64,000 nucleotides of DNA from Sphingobacteriales bacterium 44-61 (GTDB taxonomy: Bacteria > Bacteroidota > Bacteroidia > Chitinophagales > Chitinophagaceae). The position numbers and the translations under genes were made by a program. The stretch spans positions 511,216 through 575,215 of the forward strand of contig MKTW01000010.1 in the NCBI GenBank assembly GCA_001898405.1. The letters run 5' to 3'. Positions 10,101 to 18,623 of this stretch are shown in pieces. The notes under the pieces were generated by a model. That model worked only from the letters and a program-made list of their open reading frames with translations, was not told the DNA's origin and ran no database searches. Position 1 is the stretch's first letter. Each line of letters begins with the position of its first letter.

Positions 10101-10648
10101 CGGTCTGCCCGGGTCCTTGCCTGCTGATCATTACCGGCATGCTCATCTGAATGCTCCCATTTCAGGATGGCCCAGAATACCAGTGCAGTGAAGAAAGAAG
10201 AAAGTGCGTATACCTCACCTTCCACAGCACTGTACCAGAATGAATCACTGAAGTTGTAGGCCAACGCACCCACTGCACCAGCAGCCATTACAGTAAATAT
10301 CTGCTGACCGGTGAGTTGTTCACCTGCGCTTACAAACATTTTGCGGGCGAAGTGAGTGATACTCCAGAAAAGAAACAGGATCGTGGCGGCACTTGCCAGT
10401 GCACTCATGAAGTTGACCGCATTCGCAGCTGTTTGCCCATTATCACCAAAAAGGATAATAAAGAAACGGCCGAGCAATACAAATACCGGGGCTCCGGGAG
10501 GGTGGGGAAGCTGTACTTTGTAAGCGCTGGCGACAAACTCGCCGCAATCCCACAAGCTGCCCCTGGCTTCACGGGTTAACATATACGTAGCAAGCGAAAC
10601 CAGAAATACGGCCCAACCGGTAAGATTATTGACTTTTCTGAAGTTCAT
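7139..10648 (-). CDS. DUF2723 membrane protein, putative protein O-glycosyltransferase
   Basis: A very large (1169 residue) inner-membrane protein of the DUF2723 (GT117-like) family of Bacteroidetes, proposed to be an O-mannosyltransferase-type glycosyltransferase using a lipid-linked sugar. The N-terminus NNLTGWAVFLVSLATYMLTR begins a series of at least ten hydrophobic segments. The family hallmark REARGSLWDCGEFVASAYK followed by LPHPPGAPVF is near residues 28-60. It contains the acidic loop residues expected of GT-C enzymes. A soluble C-terminal half carries helical repeats before a Pro/Thr-rich tail. The ATG at 10648 gives the family-typical start; a TTG at 10675 is less likely. It ends at a clear terminator. 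Confidence 0.88.
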   Translation of the reverse strand: MNFRKVNNLTGWAVFLVSLATYMLTREARGSLWDCGEFVASAYKVQLPHPPGAPVFVLLGRFFIILFGDNGQTAANAVNFMSALASAATILFLFWSITHFARKMFVSAGEQLTGQQIFTVMAAGAVGALAYNFSDSFWYSAVEGEVYALSSFFTALVFWAILKWEHSDEHAGNDQQARTRADRWIIFLFFMMGLSIGVHLLNLLTIPAIVMIYYYRRYKPTTWGAIIAFLIGCAITGIVQVVVIQYSMKAAGLFDVFFVNSFKLPFFSGFAIYFLLLAALIAWALSFSEKKINKTKLIIWFVLFLLVSALPFVASAGSTRIVRILLVGAAAVLAGYVLKPGGLKILKLSLWCYAFMLLGYFVYFTALIRSNANPAIDMNNVDNPINLVYYLSREQYGSAPLLYGPHFAAEINREDPFIDGEMKYVKGKDSYIPIGVSREYRYEKSDMQLFPRVWDPSDDQYHAQFYAQWLGLGRDPQTGKYQAPTYRDNMEWFLTYQMSLMYWRYFMWNFAGKQNDVQGMGAVRDGNWITGISFIDNNRLGDQSKLPDSLKENKAHNKLYMLPFILGIVGCVYQFLKNRNDWVVSFLLFFFTGIAVVLYLNQPGNQPRERDYAYVGSFYAFAIWIGLAVVGFVRMAREKQDQLTFKNLLLYGSVLTFLITIMSSLRGSPGSVFMTAIFVTALYAAITAIITFLVRALSSAGQNWKALNIATAIICLAVPVLMAQQEWDDHDRSSKTLAPDLAKDYLESCAPNAIIFTFGDNDTYPLWYAQEVEGVRPDIRIINNSLLGIDWYINQLRTKVNQADPVDVIWTPEQIEGHNREYMRFRLDPRADKNAFYPLYDVMKNVLGKPMIDPETGRDVGSNVFPVARLSVPVDEAAVRANGTVNPGDSVVSPMLFEIPEAKQNEAFLRSDLMILNIIAANNWKRPIYFTSPYGELGFYPYLRKDGMAYRLVPIVNKYPQANWVTDSTMRKIGLGGTPVRDNNTDFMFQNLMTKFEFGGAGKKGVYYDEENRRHLLNIRSVYAEAAGNMADLGRKEEAQKLLDKVEAGILPDNLPYAMTGRFNSHNQTGLLYLEAAYKAGKTDLAEKIRKDLRKDLEQQKRYYENLRETRPDLFGADLAGTEMPINEALLKVLDTIEQRYANTKPAANTPTEGGGQVISTPPQDTLKK

Positions 10649-10957
10649 ACAAGGGTTTATTTTGAAAGAAAGCAAAAATAGGGTATACGGGGCTGAAAAT
10701 TACAGGTTTTATGCGGGTAAAGGTAGTGGAGCGTTGTTCGTTGGCTGATGGCCGCTGGCAAATGGCCGAATGACCGGCAACACATAGGCAAACCCCTGAT
10801 AGTTAAGCAGTAAATGATATAAACTCCAGGGGAAAGCCGGCTGAAAAAACGTACAAACAAAGTAAACCAATCGTTAATCTTCGATCAATGGTTATTACAG
10901 GCCATGAAAAAATGCTGTTGTAAAGCCTTTCAGTCATCGGCCAACGGCCAACACCTT
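10649..10957. other. Gene-free stretch upstream of the DUF2723 gene
   Basis: I see no gene here. The stretch carries degenerate GGCC-rich units (GGCTGATGGCCGCTGGC near 10745 and CGGCCAACGGCCAACAC near 10937) and must contain the promoter of the DUF2723 gene at its left end. Confidence 0.5.
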
Positions 10958-11785
10958 CTATCCAAAATGCACTCTCACCGTCTGGTACGACAACTGTCCC
11001 TGCATCCGGCTGGAAGCCTGTGAATTTTTTTCAGAAAAGCCTTTGAGCCCAAAGAGTCCGGCGGCATTGCCTTTATTAATGGCAATTTCAAGATAGCCGG
11101 CGCTGTTGAAAAGAGCCAGTTTTTCACCTTCAGGTACATCGGCATAGGACTCGCTGATGCGGTCGATCATTTCATCGCGTTTGAAAACGATCCGGAAACT
11201 GCGGCCTTTGCGCTGCTCTTCAAACTGCTCACGGGTGATATTGACAATAACGTTCTCGAAATTATCAATGAAAATGATCTGCCCTTCTATAAAGCTTTCA
11301 TCGAGTGCCGGGCGCAGATGCCTTTTTTCCAGGTAAACAGGATCAGGCTGCCCTATCTGCCTTATGCCTTCGCCCTGTACCAGTTGGTTGACGGCCCTTC
11401 CCATTACTTCGGTCAGCGAAATGGTATTGCGGGGTTTTGTTTTTTCAAGCGGGATACCGATCACCATTTCCGGGGTCTCTTCCAGGATCATGGTGAGCAG
11501 GCCATTATCTGCACAAAGCAGGTACTGGTTTTGATGAAAAGCCAGGAGCAATTGCTCCGGTTTTTTTTCAAACAGGTTCACCAGTATCAAATGATAGGTG
11601 TAATCAGGGAAATTCCTGATCGCGCTGCGGCATACATAGGCCGCCTGCGGATAATTGAACGGAGGGATATTATGGGAAATATCCACGATCTGGAACTCAG
11701 GATTGATCTGCAATAACTGCGCTTTTACCACCCCTACCAGGTAATCAGGACTTCCAATATCAGATGTAAGGGTAATAAGGGGCAT
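10958..11785 (-). CDS. S-adenosylmethionine hydrolase (DUF62/SAM hydroxide adenosyltransferase)
   Basis: A 275-residue cytoplasmic enzyme of the duf-62/fluorinase-like family, whose characterised members cleave SAM with water to adenosine and methionine. Motifs seen are ITLTSDIGSPDYLVG at the N-terminus (the SAM-binding aspartate), DISHNIPPF, LCADNGLL near 92, DNFENVIVNI near 175 and NSAGYLEIAINKGNAAGLFG in the C-terminal barrel. It starts at the ATG of MPLITLTSD. It is 12 bp downstream of the SDR gene on the same strand, so the two are likely cotranscribed. Confidence 0.9.
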   Translation of the reverse strand: MPLITLTSDIGSPDYLVGVVKAQLLQINPEFQIVDISHNIPPFNYPQAAYVCRSAIRNFPDYTYHLILVNLFEKKPEQLLLAFHQNQYLLCADNGLLTMILEETPEMVIGIPLEKTKPRNTISLTEVMGRAVNQLVQGEGIRQIGQPDPVYLEKRHLRPALDESFIEGQIIFIDNFENVIVNITREQFEEQRKGRSFRIVFKRDEMIDRISESYADVPEGEKLALFNSAGYLEIAINKGNAAGLFGLKGFSEKNSQASSRMQGQLSYQTVRVHFG

Positions 11786-11797
11786 GGATAGGGAATG

Positions 11798-12607
11798 CTA
11801 TTTGATCAATTTTCCATTTTTAAAGAAAAACCGGTAGGTCAGCTTATCTGCCAGTTTAGGAAAAAATTTATTTAAAAAGACTGTCTGCTTACCGGTGAAA
11901 GTGAGCACCAGTGTTCTTTTCTTTTTCTGAATGGCGCGAAGGATATGGCTCGAACACTCTTCGGCACTCATCATTTTTGATTCATCCATGGACGTTTCGC
12001 CATGCGATTGCCCATCCTTATCCAAAGCAGCAACGCGTATATTGGAATTGGTAAAACCCGGGCAAACCCACATCACATGCACACCATCGTGCAGCAACTC
12101 GGTCTTGATCGCTTCCAGCCAGCCCTGCAAGGCAAATTTACTGGCAGAATAAGCATTCCTGCCAGGCAAACCGCGATAGCCTGCAATAGATGACACTCCC
12201 ACGATGGTCCCCTTGCTCTCGATAATGGAGTTCAGCGCATATTTAGTGCAATAAACCGCCCCAAAAAAATTAATGTCCATTACTTTCCTGGTCACTTCCG
12301 TAGTGGAATCCTTCAACAGCGCCCTCATAGATACCCCGGCATTATTGATCAGTATATCAATGCCACCAAAAATCTTGAGGGTGGTTTCTATAAAGCGTCG
12401 GCAATCATTTTCACTGCTTACATCTGCCACCATGGTATGTAAAGGAGAAGAAGGATACGATGATTGAAGCCGGTATAATTTGTCGTGATCGCGGCCGCAG
12501 GTAGCCACTTTAGCACCCGACTGCAACAGCTCGTCCACCAATGCTTTTCCAATGCCATCGGTGCCGCCTGTCACTATCACCACTTTATCTTTGAAATAAG
12601 AATTCAT
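11798..12607 (-). CDS. SDR family NAD(P)-dependent oxidoreductase
   Basis: Classical short-chain dehydrogenase of 270 residues. Cofactor motif TGGTDGIG (about 13-20), NNAGVS near 90, and the catalytic Ser-Tyr-Lys set as VSSIAGYRG and YSASK near 143-160. The C-terminus is basic and hydrophobic (LNKFFPKLADKLTYRFFFK), as in DhrS7-like members that sit on membranes. I use the ATG at 12607 (MNSYFKDKVVIVTGG) rather than an upstream in-frame start that would add a non-homologous leader. The substrate is unknown. Confidence 0.88.
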   Translation of the reverse strand: MNSYFKDKVVIVTGGTDGIGKALVDELLQSGAKVATCGRDHDKLYRLQSSYPSSPLHTMVADVSSENDCRRFIETTLKIFGGIDILINNAGVSMRALLKDSTTEVTRKVMDINFFGAVYCTKYALNSIIESKGTIVGVSSIAGYRGLPGRNAYSASKFALQGWLEAIKTELLHDGVHVMWVCPGFTNSNIRVAALDKDGQSHGETSMDESKMMSAEECSSHILRAIQKKKRTLVLTFTGKQTVFLNKFFPKLADKLTYRFFFKNGKLIK

Positions 12608-12649
12608 GTAAGTGTTTTTCTTGCGCAAACCTACTCCAAAAATAACAAA

Positions 12650-12715
12650 CGCGAATGGTGCAAATGAGCGTGATAAAAAGAAAAATGTTCCCAACAGGCG
12701 CGAATGTCGCAAATG
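12650..12715. repeat. Two 17-nt direct repeats between divergent genes
   Basis: CGCGAATGGTGCAAATG (12650-12666) and CGCGAATGTCGCAAATG (12699-12715) differ at two positions and are 49 nt apart, with a partial inverted copy (GCATTCGCG) near 12740. They lie between the divergent SDR and HipA-like genes. A regulator-binding role is possible but not shown. Confidence 0.6.
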
Positions 12716-12793
12716 GAGTACGATATTGGTGGCATTCGCGGTTAGTTTGAGAGAGCTGCTGAATATTTACGCTTATTAGCGACATTTGTGGGA

Positions 12794-13585
12794 ATGAACC
12801 CACTCGAAATAAGGACCGTCAATGTTACCCGCTATGTAACGCCATTGCGTGAAGGGGGCTCATTGCCCGCGATAGCGGAAGCGGATGACGGCTTTTTATA
12901 TGTATTGAAATTCCGGGGAGCCGGGCAGGGAGTGAAGGCATTGATCGCTGACCTGATCGGAGGTGAAGTGATGCGTGCAGCAGGATTGAAAGTGCCTGAG
13001 ATCGTTTTTGCCAATCTCGATGAAGCTTTTGGCCGTACAGAGCCTGATGAGGAAATACAGGAATTGCTGCGCAAAAGTGAAGGGCTTAACCTGGGGCTCC
13101 ATTATCTCTCAGGCGCTATCACCTTTGATCCGGCCGTGAATGCCCCTGATGCCTTGCTGGCATCGAAGATACTGTGGCTTGATTGCCTGCTGACCAATGT
13201 TGACCGCACAGCACGCAATACCAATATGCTGATCTGGAGAAAAGAACTCTGGCTGATCGATCATGGTGCGGCCTTATATTTTCATCATTCCTGGGATAAC
13301 TGGAAGGAACAGGCATTGCGGCCGTTTGTGCAGGTAAAGGATCATGTACTGCTGTCACGGGCTACTGAACTGGAGAAAGCCGGGCAGGAACTCGAGGCCG
13401 TATTGACGCCAGAGCGTATTGAAGCTATCGTATCGATCGTGCCTGATGAATGGCTGGAGGCAGAGCATCCTGCCGCGACAGCTGCTGAGATCCGCAAAGT
13501 ATATGAGCAGTTTTTGATAACCCGTATCGCATCATCCGAAATTTTTGTAAAAGAAGCCCAGTATGCAAGAGAAGCACTTGTTTGA
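12794..13585 (+). CDS. HipA-like kinase
   Basis: A HipA-family protein of about 264 residues, shorter than classical HipA (about 440). The kinase core is recognisable: YVLKFRGAGQG near 35 as the nucleotide-binding lysine segment, NVDRTARNTNML near 136 as the catalytic-loop equivalent, and LIDHGAAL near 155 as the metal-binding DFG equivalent. The HipA N-terminal subdomain and a HipB-type HTH antitoxin are absent. It overlaps the DUF3037 gene by 23 bp, an arrangement I know from other Bacteroidetes and Proteobacteria. Start ATG at 12794; a GTG at 12788 is also possible. Target and toxicity are unknown. Confidence 0.82.
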   Translation: MNPLEIRTVNVTRYVTPLREGGSLPAIAEADDGFLYVLKFRGAGQGVKALIADLIGGEVMRAAGLKVPEIVFANLDEAFGRTEPDEEIQELLRKSEGLNLGLHYLSGAITFDPAVNAPDALLASKILWLDCLLTNVDRTARNTNMLIWRKELWLIDHGAALYFHHSWDNWKEQALRPFVQVKDHVLLSRATELEKAGQELEAVLTPERIEAIVSIVPDEWLEAEHPAATAAEIRKVYEQFLITRIASSEIFVKEAQYAREALV

Positions 13586-13946
13586 ATACGCTGTTATCCG
13601 CGTTGTGCCCCGGGTGGAAAGGGAAGAATTTATCAATGCAGGCATTGTGCTGTATTGCCGGGACCAGCGTTTCCTGGGTGTGATGTTTTCCGTGGATGAA
13701 GACCGGCTGAGATCGCTTTGTCCTTTACTGGATATAGAAGAATTGAAAGAACACCTGAAAGCATTTGAACAGATAGCGATTGGTAATAAGCATGCAGGCC
13801 CTATTGCAAAGCTGGACCTGGCCGGCCGTTTCCGCTGGCTTACCGCAACAAGAAGTACGATAGTGCAGGCGTCCAAAGTGCATCCGGGATTGTGTGATGA
13901 TGCAGGGGAGATGCTGGAACGCCTGTATAATCAATTAGTGCTGTAA
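13563..13946 (+). CDS. DUF3037 protein
   Basis: A 127-residue protein of the DUF3037 family (FEYAVIRVVPRVEREEFINA near residue 7, then AGIVLYCRDQRFLGV). No catalytic function is known. It starts inside the end of the HipA-like gene (ATG at 13563, overlap of 23 bp), implying translational coupling and a joint role. It may modulate the kinase the way an antitoxin would, but this is inference. Confidence 0.82.
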   Translation: MQEKHLFEYAVIRVVPRVEREEFINAGIVLYCRDQRFLGVMFSVDEDRLRSLCPLLDIEELKEHLKAFEQIAIGNKHAGPIAKLDLAGRFRWLTATRSTIVQASKVHPGLCDDAGEMLERLYNQLVL

Positions 13947-13972
13947 CACTTTCAGTGTATAAACGATAAGAA

Positions 13973-15370
13973 ATGTATAAGCAACTGCAGGACGATATAA
14001 ACGGAATTGAAAGTTTATTCGGAAAAGTAAAGCAACAGGGCATACGGTTTTTACAGGATATCCAGCACCGCCCTACAACCGTAAAATACACTACAGGCCC
14101 ATCCAGTAAGATCAGTGAAGAAGGCATAGGTGCCCTGGGCGCATTAGCCCGGTTCAATGAGCAATTTGAACAAGCCATTGTTGGGTCAACAGGCCCGAGA
14201 TATTGGGGATTTGTTACCGGAGGGTCTACTCCTGCCGCCATCATGGGCGATTGGCTGGCTGCCGTATATGATCAGAACACTCAAACCATCAAAGGGCAGG
14301 GCGATATTTCTGCCGTGATCGAGAAAGATGCAATCGCATTGTTGTTGGAGCTGTTTGACCTGCCTGCTGATTTCACAGGCGGATTTGTTACAGGCGCTAC
14401 CATGTCCAACTTCACCTGCCTGGGAGTAGCGCGCCAGTGGCTGGGGAAAAAGTATGGAAAGGATATAGCCCGGGAAGGTGTTTCAGGAAGATTACCCGTA
14501 TTGACCACTACTCCTCATTCCTCCTCCCTGAAATCGCTGTCGATGCTTGGAATGGGAAGCAGCAATTTTATTACGGTGAAAACGATGGAGGGAAACAGGG
14601 AGGCAATGGATATGACTGACCTGGAAGTAAAGATAAATGAATTGCAAGGGCAGCCTTTTATATTAATATCCAGTGCAGCGACCGTTAATACTGCAGACTT
14701 TGACGATTTCAAAACTATTTCGAAGCTGAAAGAAAAATACGATTGCTGGTGGCATATAGATGCAGCATTCGGAGGCTTCGCCGCTCTCTCAAAAGAACAT
14801 AAACATCTGCTGGATGGCTGGGCCGGTGCCGACAGCATTACAGTAGACAGTCATAAATGGCTGAATGTTCCTTATGAGAATGCTGTGTTTTTTGTAAAAG
14901 AAAAACATAGCCATTTGCAAATAGAAACATTCCAGAATTCCAACGCACCCTATCTCGGGAACCCGCTGGAGAATTTTAATTACCTGAACTTCCTGCCAGA
15001 AAATTCCCGGAGGCTCAAAGCACTTCCCGTATGGTTCACATTAATGGCTTACGGGAGGGAAGGATATAGAACGATCGTAGAGAACAGCATTGCCATGGCC
15101 AGGCAGTTTGGAAAATATATGGAGAACAATGAACGGTTTGAGCTTTTAGCCCCTGTGAGATTGAATACTGTTTGCTTTACATTGAAAGGGAAGGAGGATC
15201 TGGCCGGTCTGTTTCTGTCAAGACTCAATGATACACAAAAAGTGTTTATGACCCCTACCATATATAAAGGAAGAAAGGGGATAAGGGCCGCATTTGTGAA
15301 CTGGCGGACAACAGAGAGCGATATAAAGATCGCCATCGATGAAATGGAAAAGATCTATAGATCGTTTTAA
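13973..15370 (+). CDS. Pyridoxal-dependent decarboxylase (group II)
   Basis: A 465-residue PLP enzyme of the aromatic-L-amino-acid/glutamate decarboxylase fold. Seen are TGPRYWGFVTGGSTPAA (66-82), the PLP-phosphate segment GFVTGATMSNF near 138, HIDAAFGG near 258 and the Schiff-base lysine in DSHKWLN near residue 294. The N-terminus is shorter than in animal AADC, and closest subfamilies are aspartate/tyrosine/diaminobutyrate-type bacterial enzymes. The substrate cannot be called from sequence alone. It starts 26 bp after the DUF3037 gene, possibly by chance. Confidence 0.85.
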   Translation: MYKQLQDDINGIESLFGKVKQQGIRFLQDIQHRPTTVKYTTGPSSKISEEGIGALGALARFNEQFEQAIVGSTGPRYWGFVTGGSTPAAIMGDWLAAVYDQNTQTIKGQGDISAVIEKDAIALLLELFDLPADFTGGFVTGATMSNFTCLGVARQWLGKKYGKDIAREGVSGRLPVLTTTPHSSSLKSLSMLGMGSSNFITVKTMEGNREAMDMTDLEVKINELQGQPFILISSAATVNTADFDDFKTISKLKEKYDCWWHIDAAFGGFAALSKEHKHLLDGWAGADSITVDSHKWLNVPYENAVFFVKEKHSHLQIETFQNSNAPYLGNPLENFNYLNFLPENSRRLKALPVWFTLMAYGREGYRTIVENSIAMARQFGKYMENNERFELLAPVRLNTVCFTLKGKEDLAGLFLSRLNDTQKVFMTPTIYKGRKGIRAAFVNWRTTESDIKIAIDEMEKIYRSF

Positions 15371-15436
15371 GCAGAATATTTTTAGCTTATTCAACCGGAT
15401 TACCTAATTTCACATCGTTCTTTGCATACTTTCAAT

Positions 15437-15600
15437 CAGGTATAGGTTTCTTTAACCGGAATTAATAAGGAACCGTGTGTAAATCACGGGCTGACGTGCA
15501 ACTGTAAGTAACATTCCCAGTTTTTACCAGCAATCCATTGTCTGCAATAGCAGGCGAGAAGGAAGTAAAAACGTTACAAGCCAGGAGACTTGCCTATATC
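15437..15600 (+). promoter_or_regulatory. Cobalamin (AdoCbl-type) riboswitch
   Basis: The leader of metE contains the conserved riboswitch core: GGAACCGTGTGTAAATCACGGGCTGACG and CAACTGTAAG (from about 15469), then the B12 box AAGCCAGGAGACTTGCC (15578-15594). P1 can form between TATAGG (15441-15446) and CCTATA (15593-15598). It should lower metE expression when cobalamin is available, when a B12-dependent synthase can take over. About 140 nt separate the aptamer from the metE start, and I could not identify the expression platform. Confidence 0.92.
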
Positions 15601-15742
15601 TCAATGACACAGCTTTCACGATATAGAGCAGGTCGGGCATTGATCTTTTTTACCGGGCAAAATCTGTCCAGGCCTTTCCTTTTATATAGTCAGCTGTGCT
15701 GTTTGCAATGCACATTTATTGTTTCACGATTAAACAACAAAA

Positions 15743-18067
15743 ATGCAAACACACAACCTCGGTTATCCGCGTATCGGTAACCACCGCGAGCTTAAGAAAG
15801 CCAGCGAACAGTACTGGGCAGGTAAAATACTTCCCAATCAACTTGAACAAGCTGGCCGGCAGATCCGTCTGTTCAACTGGCAACTGCAAAAGGATGCAGG
15901 TATTGACTGGATACCCTGCAACGATTTTTCCTTTTACGATCAGGTGCTTGATACAAGCCTGATGGTGGGAGCTATTCCCGAACGGTATCACTCCCTTATC
16001 GAAAAGAAAGAGCTCAATCAATTAGACCTGCTTTTTGCAATGGCAAGAGGCTACCAGAAAGAGGGGCATGATATCACTGCCATGGAAATGACCAAATGGT
16101 TTGATACGAATTATCATTATATCGTTCCTGAATTCAAAGCCGGTCAGCAATTCTCTTTTTTTCATAACAAAGTGGTCAAAGAATTCGTGGAAGCAAAACG
16201 GGAAGGCTTCCAGGCTAAACCGGTTTTATTAGGGCCTGTATCTTTTTTATTGCTGGGAAAGGAAAAGGAAGAAGGATTTAACAGGCTGGAACTGATCGAT
16301 AACCTGCTGCCGGTTTATTTTGAAGTGCTGAAGCAGTTGGATGAACAGGGAGCTTATTTTATTCAACTGGACGAGCCCTGTTTATCTCTTAACCTTTCCA
16401 AAATTGAACAGGACGCCTTCTTAAAAACCTATACTAAAATCCAGGCAAAGCTTCCGCAACTGCGGATCGTACTGGCGAGTTATTTTGAATGCTACGGCAA
16501 CAACCTGCAAACGGTTTTAAAACTTCCTGTACACACTCTTCATCTTGATCTGGTACGCTGCCCTTCTCAACTGGAAGATATTTTATCTACAGGCATTGTT
16601 CACACCAGAACCCACCTTTCACTCGGTATCGTAGATGGGAGAAATATATGGAAGAATGATTTCACACAATCACTTTCACTGATCCGTAAGGCCGTTGAGG
16701 TAATTGGCAGAAGCAGGGTCTGGATCTCACCTTCCTGTTCTTTGCTGCATAGCCCATGCGATCTGGATATAGAAGCAAATGAAGAAGTGCTGACGCCTGA
16801 GATCAAACAATGGCTTGCATTTGCAAAACAAAAACTGATCGAGGTAGTGGCCCTGAAGCGGCTTGCTGAGGACCAAAGCGATCCTGGCCTGAAACATTTG
16901 CTGCAGGAGAATACAGATAGTATCGAGAACAGGAAAAGATCTCTGCTTATTCATAACCCGGCGGTTAAACAAAGAGCATCTGCTATTACAGCGGAAGATG
17001 CAAAAAGAAAAAATGAGTTTGCGGTCCGTAAGAAGAAACAACAGGAGGCATTAGGGCTTCCGGTTTTCCCTACCACTACTATCGGTTCTTTTCCACAAAC
17101 TGCTGAAGTGCGCAAGTGGCGGTTGCAGTGGAAAAAGAAAGAGCTGAGCGACGCGCAGTATGAAGCATTACTGAAAGCTGAAACTGAAAAGGCTATCCGC
17201 TGGCAGGAAGAGATCGGTCTTGATGTGCTCGTGCATGGCGAATTTGAGCGGAATGATATGGTGGAATATTTTGGAGAGCAACTGGCCGGTTTTGTTTTTA
17301 CAGATAACGGATGGGTGCAGAGTTATGGCTCCCGCTGCGTTAAGCCACCCATCATTTTTGGAGATGTATACCGTCCCCGCCCGATGACGGTAGAATGGAG
17401 CTGCTATGCACAATCGCTCACTTCCCGAAAAATGAAAGGAATGCTGACCGGCCCTGTAACGATATTGCAATGGAGCTTTGTCCGCAATGACCAACCCCGC
17501 AGTGCTACCTGCACGCAAATTGCCCTGGCTATCCGTGATGAAGTAACTGATCTGGAACAGGCTGGTATATCAGTGATCCAGATTGATGAACCTGCAATAA
17601 GAGAAGGATTGCCTTTGCGCAAAGAGAACTGGCAGGAATATCTGGACTGGGCTGTGAAAGCATTCCGCATTGCTGCCGGTGCAGTAAAAGATGAAACACA
17701 GGTTCACACGCATATGTGCTATTCAGAGTTCAATGATATCATTGAACATATAGCAGCGATGGACGCAGATGTGATCACTATTGAGACCAGCCGTTCGCAA
17801 ATGGAATTGCTGGATGCTTTTGCTGAATTCAAATACCCGAATGACATAGGGCCGGGTGTTTATGATATCCATTCCCCACGCGTACCTGCCAGAAAGGAGA
17901 TGGTAGCATTGATGCAAAAAGCCGGATCGGTATTGCCTGCAAGGCAGCTTTGGGTGAATCCCGATTGCGGATTAAAAACAAGAGGATGGGATGAAACAAA
18001 AGCGGCGTTGATAGAGATGGTAGCAGCAGCAAGGGAACTTAGAGAAGCAGTGAATGTGCCGGTATAA
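15743..18067 (+). CDS. metE: Cobalamin-independent methionine synthase
   Basis: MetE transfers the methyl group of 5-methyltetrahydropteroyl-triglutamate directly to homocysteine. The 774-residue length is right for the two-barrel enzyme. The N-terminal barrel starts HNLGYPRIGNHRELKKASEQ; the C-terminal barrel opens with TTTIGSFPQTAEVR near 435. Catalytic and zinc-binding segments are VHTHMCYSEF (His/Cys ligands) near 655, a conserved Glu in LDVLVHGEFERNDMVEYFGE near 493, and NPDCGLKTRGW near 738 with the last Cys ligand. It is controlled by the riboswitch at 15437-15600. Confidence 0.97.
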   Translation: MQTHNLGYPRIGNHRELKKASEQYWAGKILPNQLEQAGRQIRLFNWQLQKDAGIDWIPCNDFSFYDQVLDTSLMVGAIPERYHSLIEKKELNQLDLLFAMARGYQKEGHDITAMEMTKWFDTNYHYIVPEFKAGQQFSFFHNKVVKEFVEAKREGFQAKPVLLGPVSFLLLGKEKEEGFNRLELIDNLLPVYFEVLKQLDEQGAYFIQLDEPCLSLNLSKIEQDAFLKTYTKIQAKLPQLRIVLASYFECYGNNLQTVLKLPVHTLHLDLVRCPSQLEDILSTGIVHTRTHLSLGIVDGRNIWKNDFTQSLSLIRKAVEVIGRSRVWISPSCSLLHSPCDLDIEANEEVLTPEIKQWLAFAKQKLIEVVALKRLAEDQSDPGLKHLLQENTDSIENRKRSLLIHNPAVKQRASAITAEDAKRKNEFAVRKKKQQEALGLPVFPTTTIGSFPQTAEVRKWRLQWKKKELSDAQYEALLKAETEKAIRWQEEIGLDVLVHGEFERNDMVEYFGEQLAGFVFTDNGWVQSYGSRCVKPPIIFGDVYRPRPMTVEWSCYAQSLTSRKMKGMLTGPVTILQWSFVRNDQPRSATCTQIALAIRDEVTDLEQAGISVIQIDEPAIREGLPLRKENWQEYLDWAVKAFRIAAGAVKDETQVHTHMCYSEFNDIIEHIAAMDADVITIETSRSQMELLDAFAEFKYPNDIGPGVYDIHSPRVPARKEMVALMQKAGSVLPARQLWVNPDCGLKTRGWDETKAALIEMVAAARELREAVNVPV

Positions 18068-18072
18068 AAAGT

Positions 18073-18104
18073 AAAGGGCAGCATTAACTGTGCTGCCCTT
18101 TATT
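18073..18104 (+). terminator. Rho-independent terminator of metE
   Basis: An 11-bp perfect stem, AAAGGGCAGCA (18073-18083) with TGCTGCCCTTT (18091-18101), ends in a T-rich stretch immediately after the metE stop codon. Confidence 0.88.
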
Positions 18105-18161
18105 AATGATGAATTGACTGGAAAATTTGGTTCTTTATGCACAAATAGCAGCCCGTTCCGG

Positions 18162-18188
18162 TAAAAGATAAATTTATCTTTTACTTTG
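18162..18188 (+). promoter_or_regulatory. Operator palindrome and promoter of the DUF488 gene
   Basis: TAAAAGATA-AATT-TATCTTTTA (18162-18183) is a perfect inverted repeat with a 4-nt spacer. It abuts a TActTTG element resembling the Bacteroidetes -7 box (18182-18188), a position typical of repressor sites. The same palindrome occurs before the Rrf2 gene (18624-18649). Confidence 0.75.
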
Positions 18189-18208
18189 CAGTAGCTAAAC
18201 TCAGATAC

Positions 18209-18574
18209 ATGAAAACAGTTGTAAAAACCAAAAGTGTATATGAAAAACCTTTGCAAAAGGATGGCTGCCGTGTATTGATAGACCGGCTTTGGCCAAGAGG
18301 ATTAACAAAAGAGAGAGTAGCTTATAATAGCTGGGTAAAGGACCTGGCGCCAAGTACCAGCCTGCGGAAATGGTATGGACATGCCCCGGAATTGTGGGAA
18401 GATTTTCAAAAACGTTATAAGGCGGAATTAAAAGCGAACGATGCTGTTGAACCTTTTGTTGAAGAACATAAAGACGATAAGGTGATCACGTTGCTATATG
18501 CAGCTAAAGACCGGGAACATACGCATGCCCTGGTTTTGCAAACATATTTGCAGCATCAATTTGATAAAGATTGA
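18209..18574 (+). CDS. DUF488 protein
   Basis: A 121-residue cytoplasmic protein of the DUF488 family (VLIDRLWPRGLTKERVAYNS near residue 22; KDLAPSTSLRKWYGHAPELW near 44). Function is not established, but members often sit beside nitrite/NO-stress and microaerobic genes. Here it carries the same promoter palindrome as the downstream Rrf2 regulator, which argues that it belongs to the same regulon. The ATG at 18209 is 21 nt past the -7-like element. Confidence 0.85.
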   Translation: MKTVVKTKSVYEKPLQKDGCRVLIDRLWPRGLTKERVAYNSWVKDLAPSTSLRKWYGHAPELWEDFQKRYKAELKANDAVEPFVEEHKDDKVITLLYAAKDREHTHALVLQTYLQHQFDKD

Positions 18575-18623
18575 TTGCTGCATATTATATAATGGACCAG
18601 GTAACCAAATTTGCCTGGAAAAT

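Noticed and set aside
10316..10579. Several plus-strand reading frames opposite the DUF2723 gene
   Set aside because: All are antisense to a clear coding sequence and show no independent signals.
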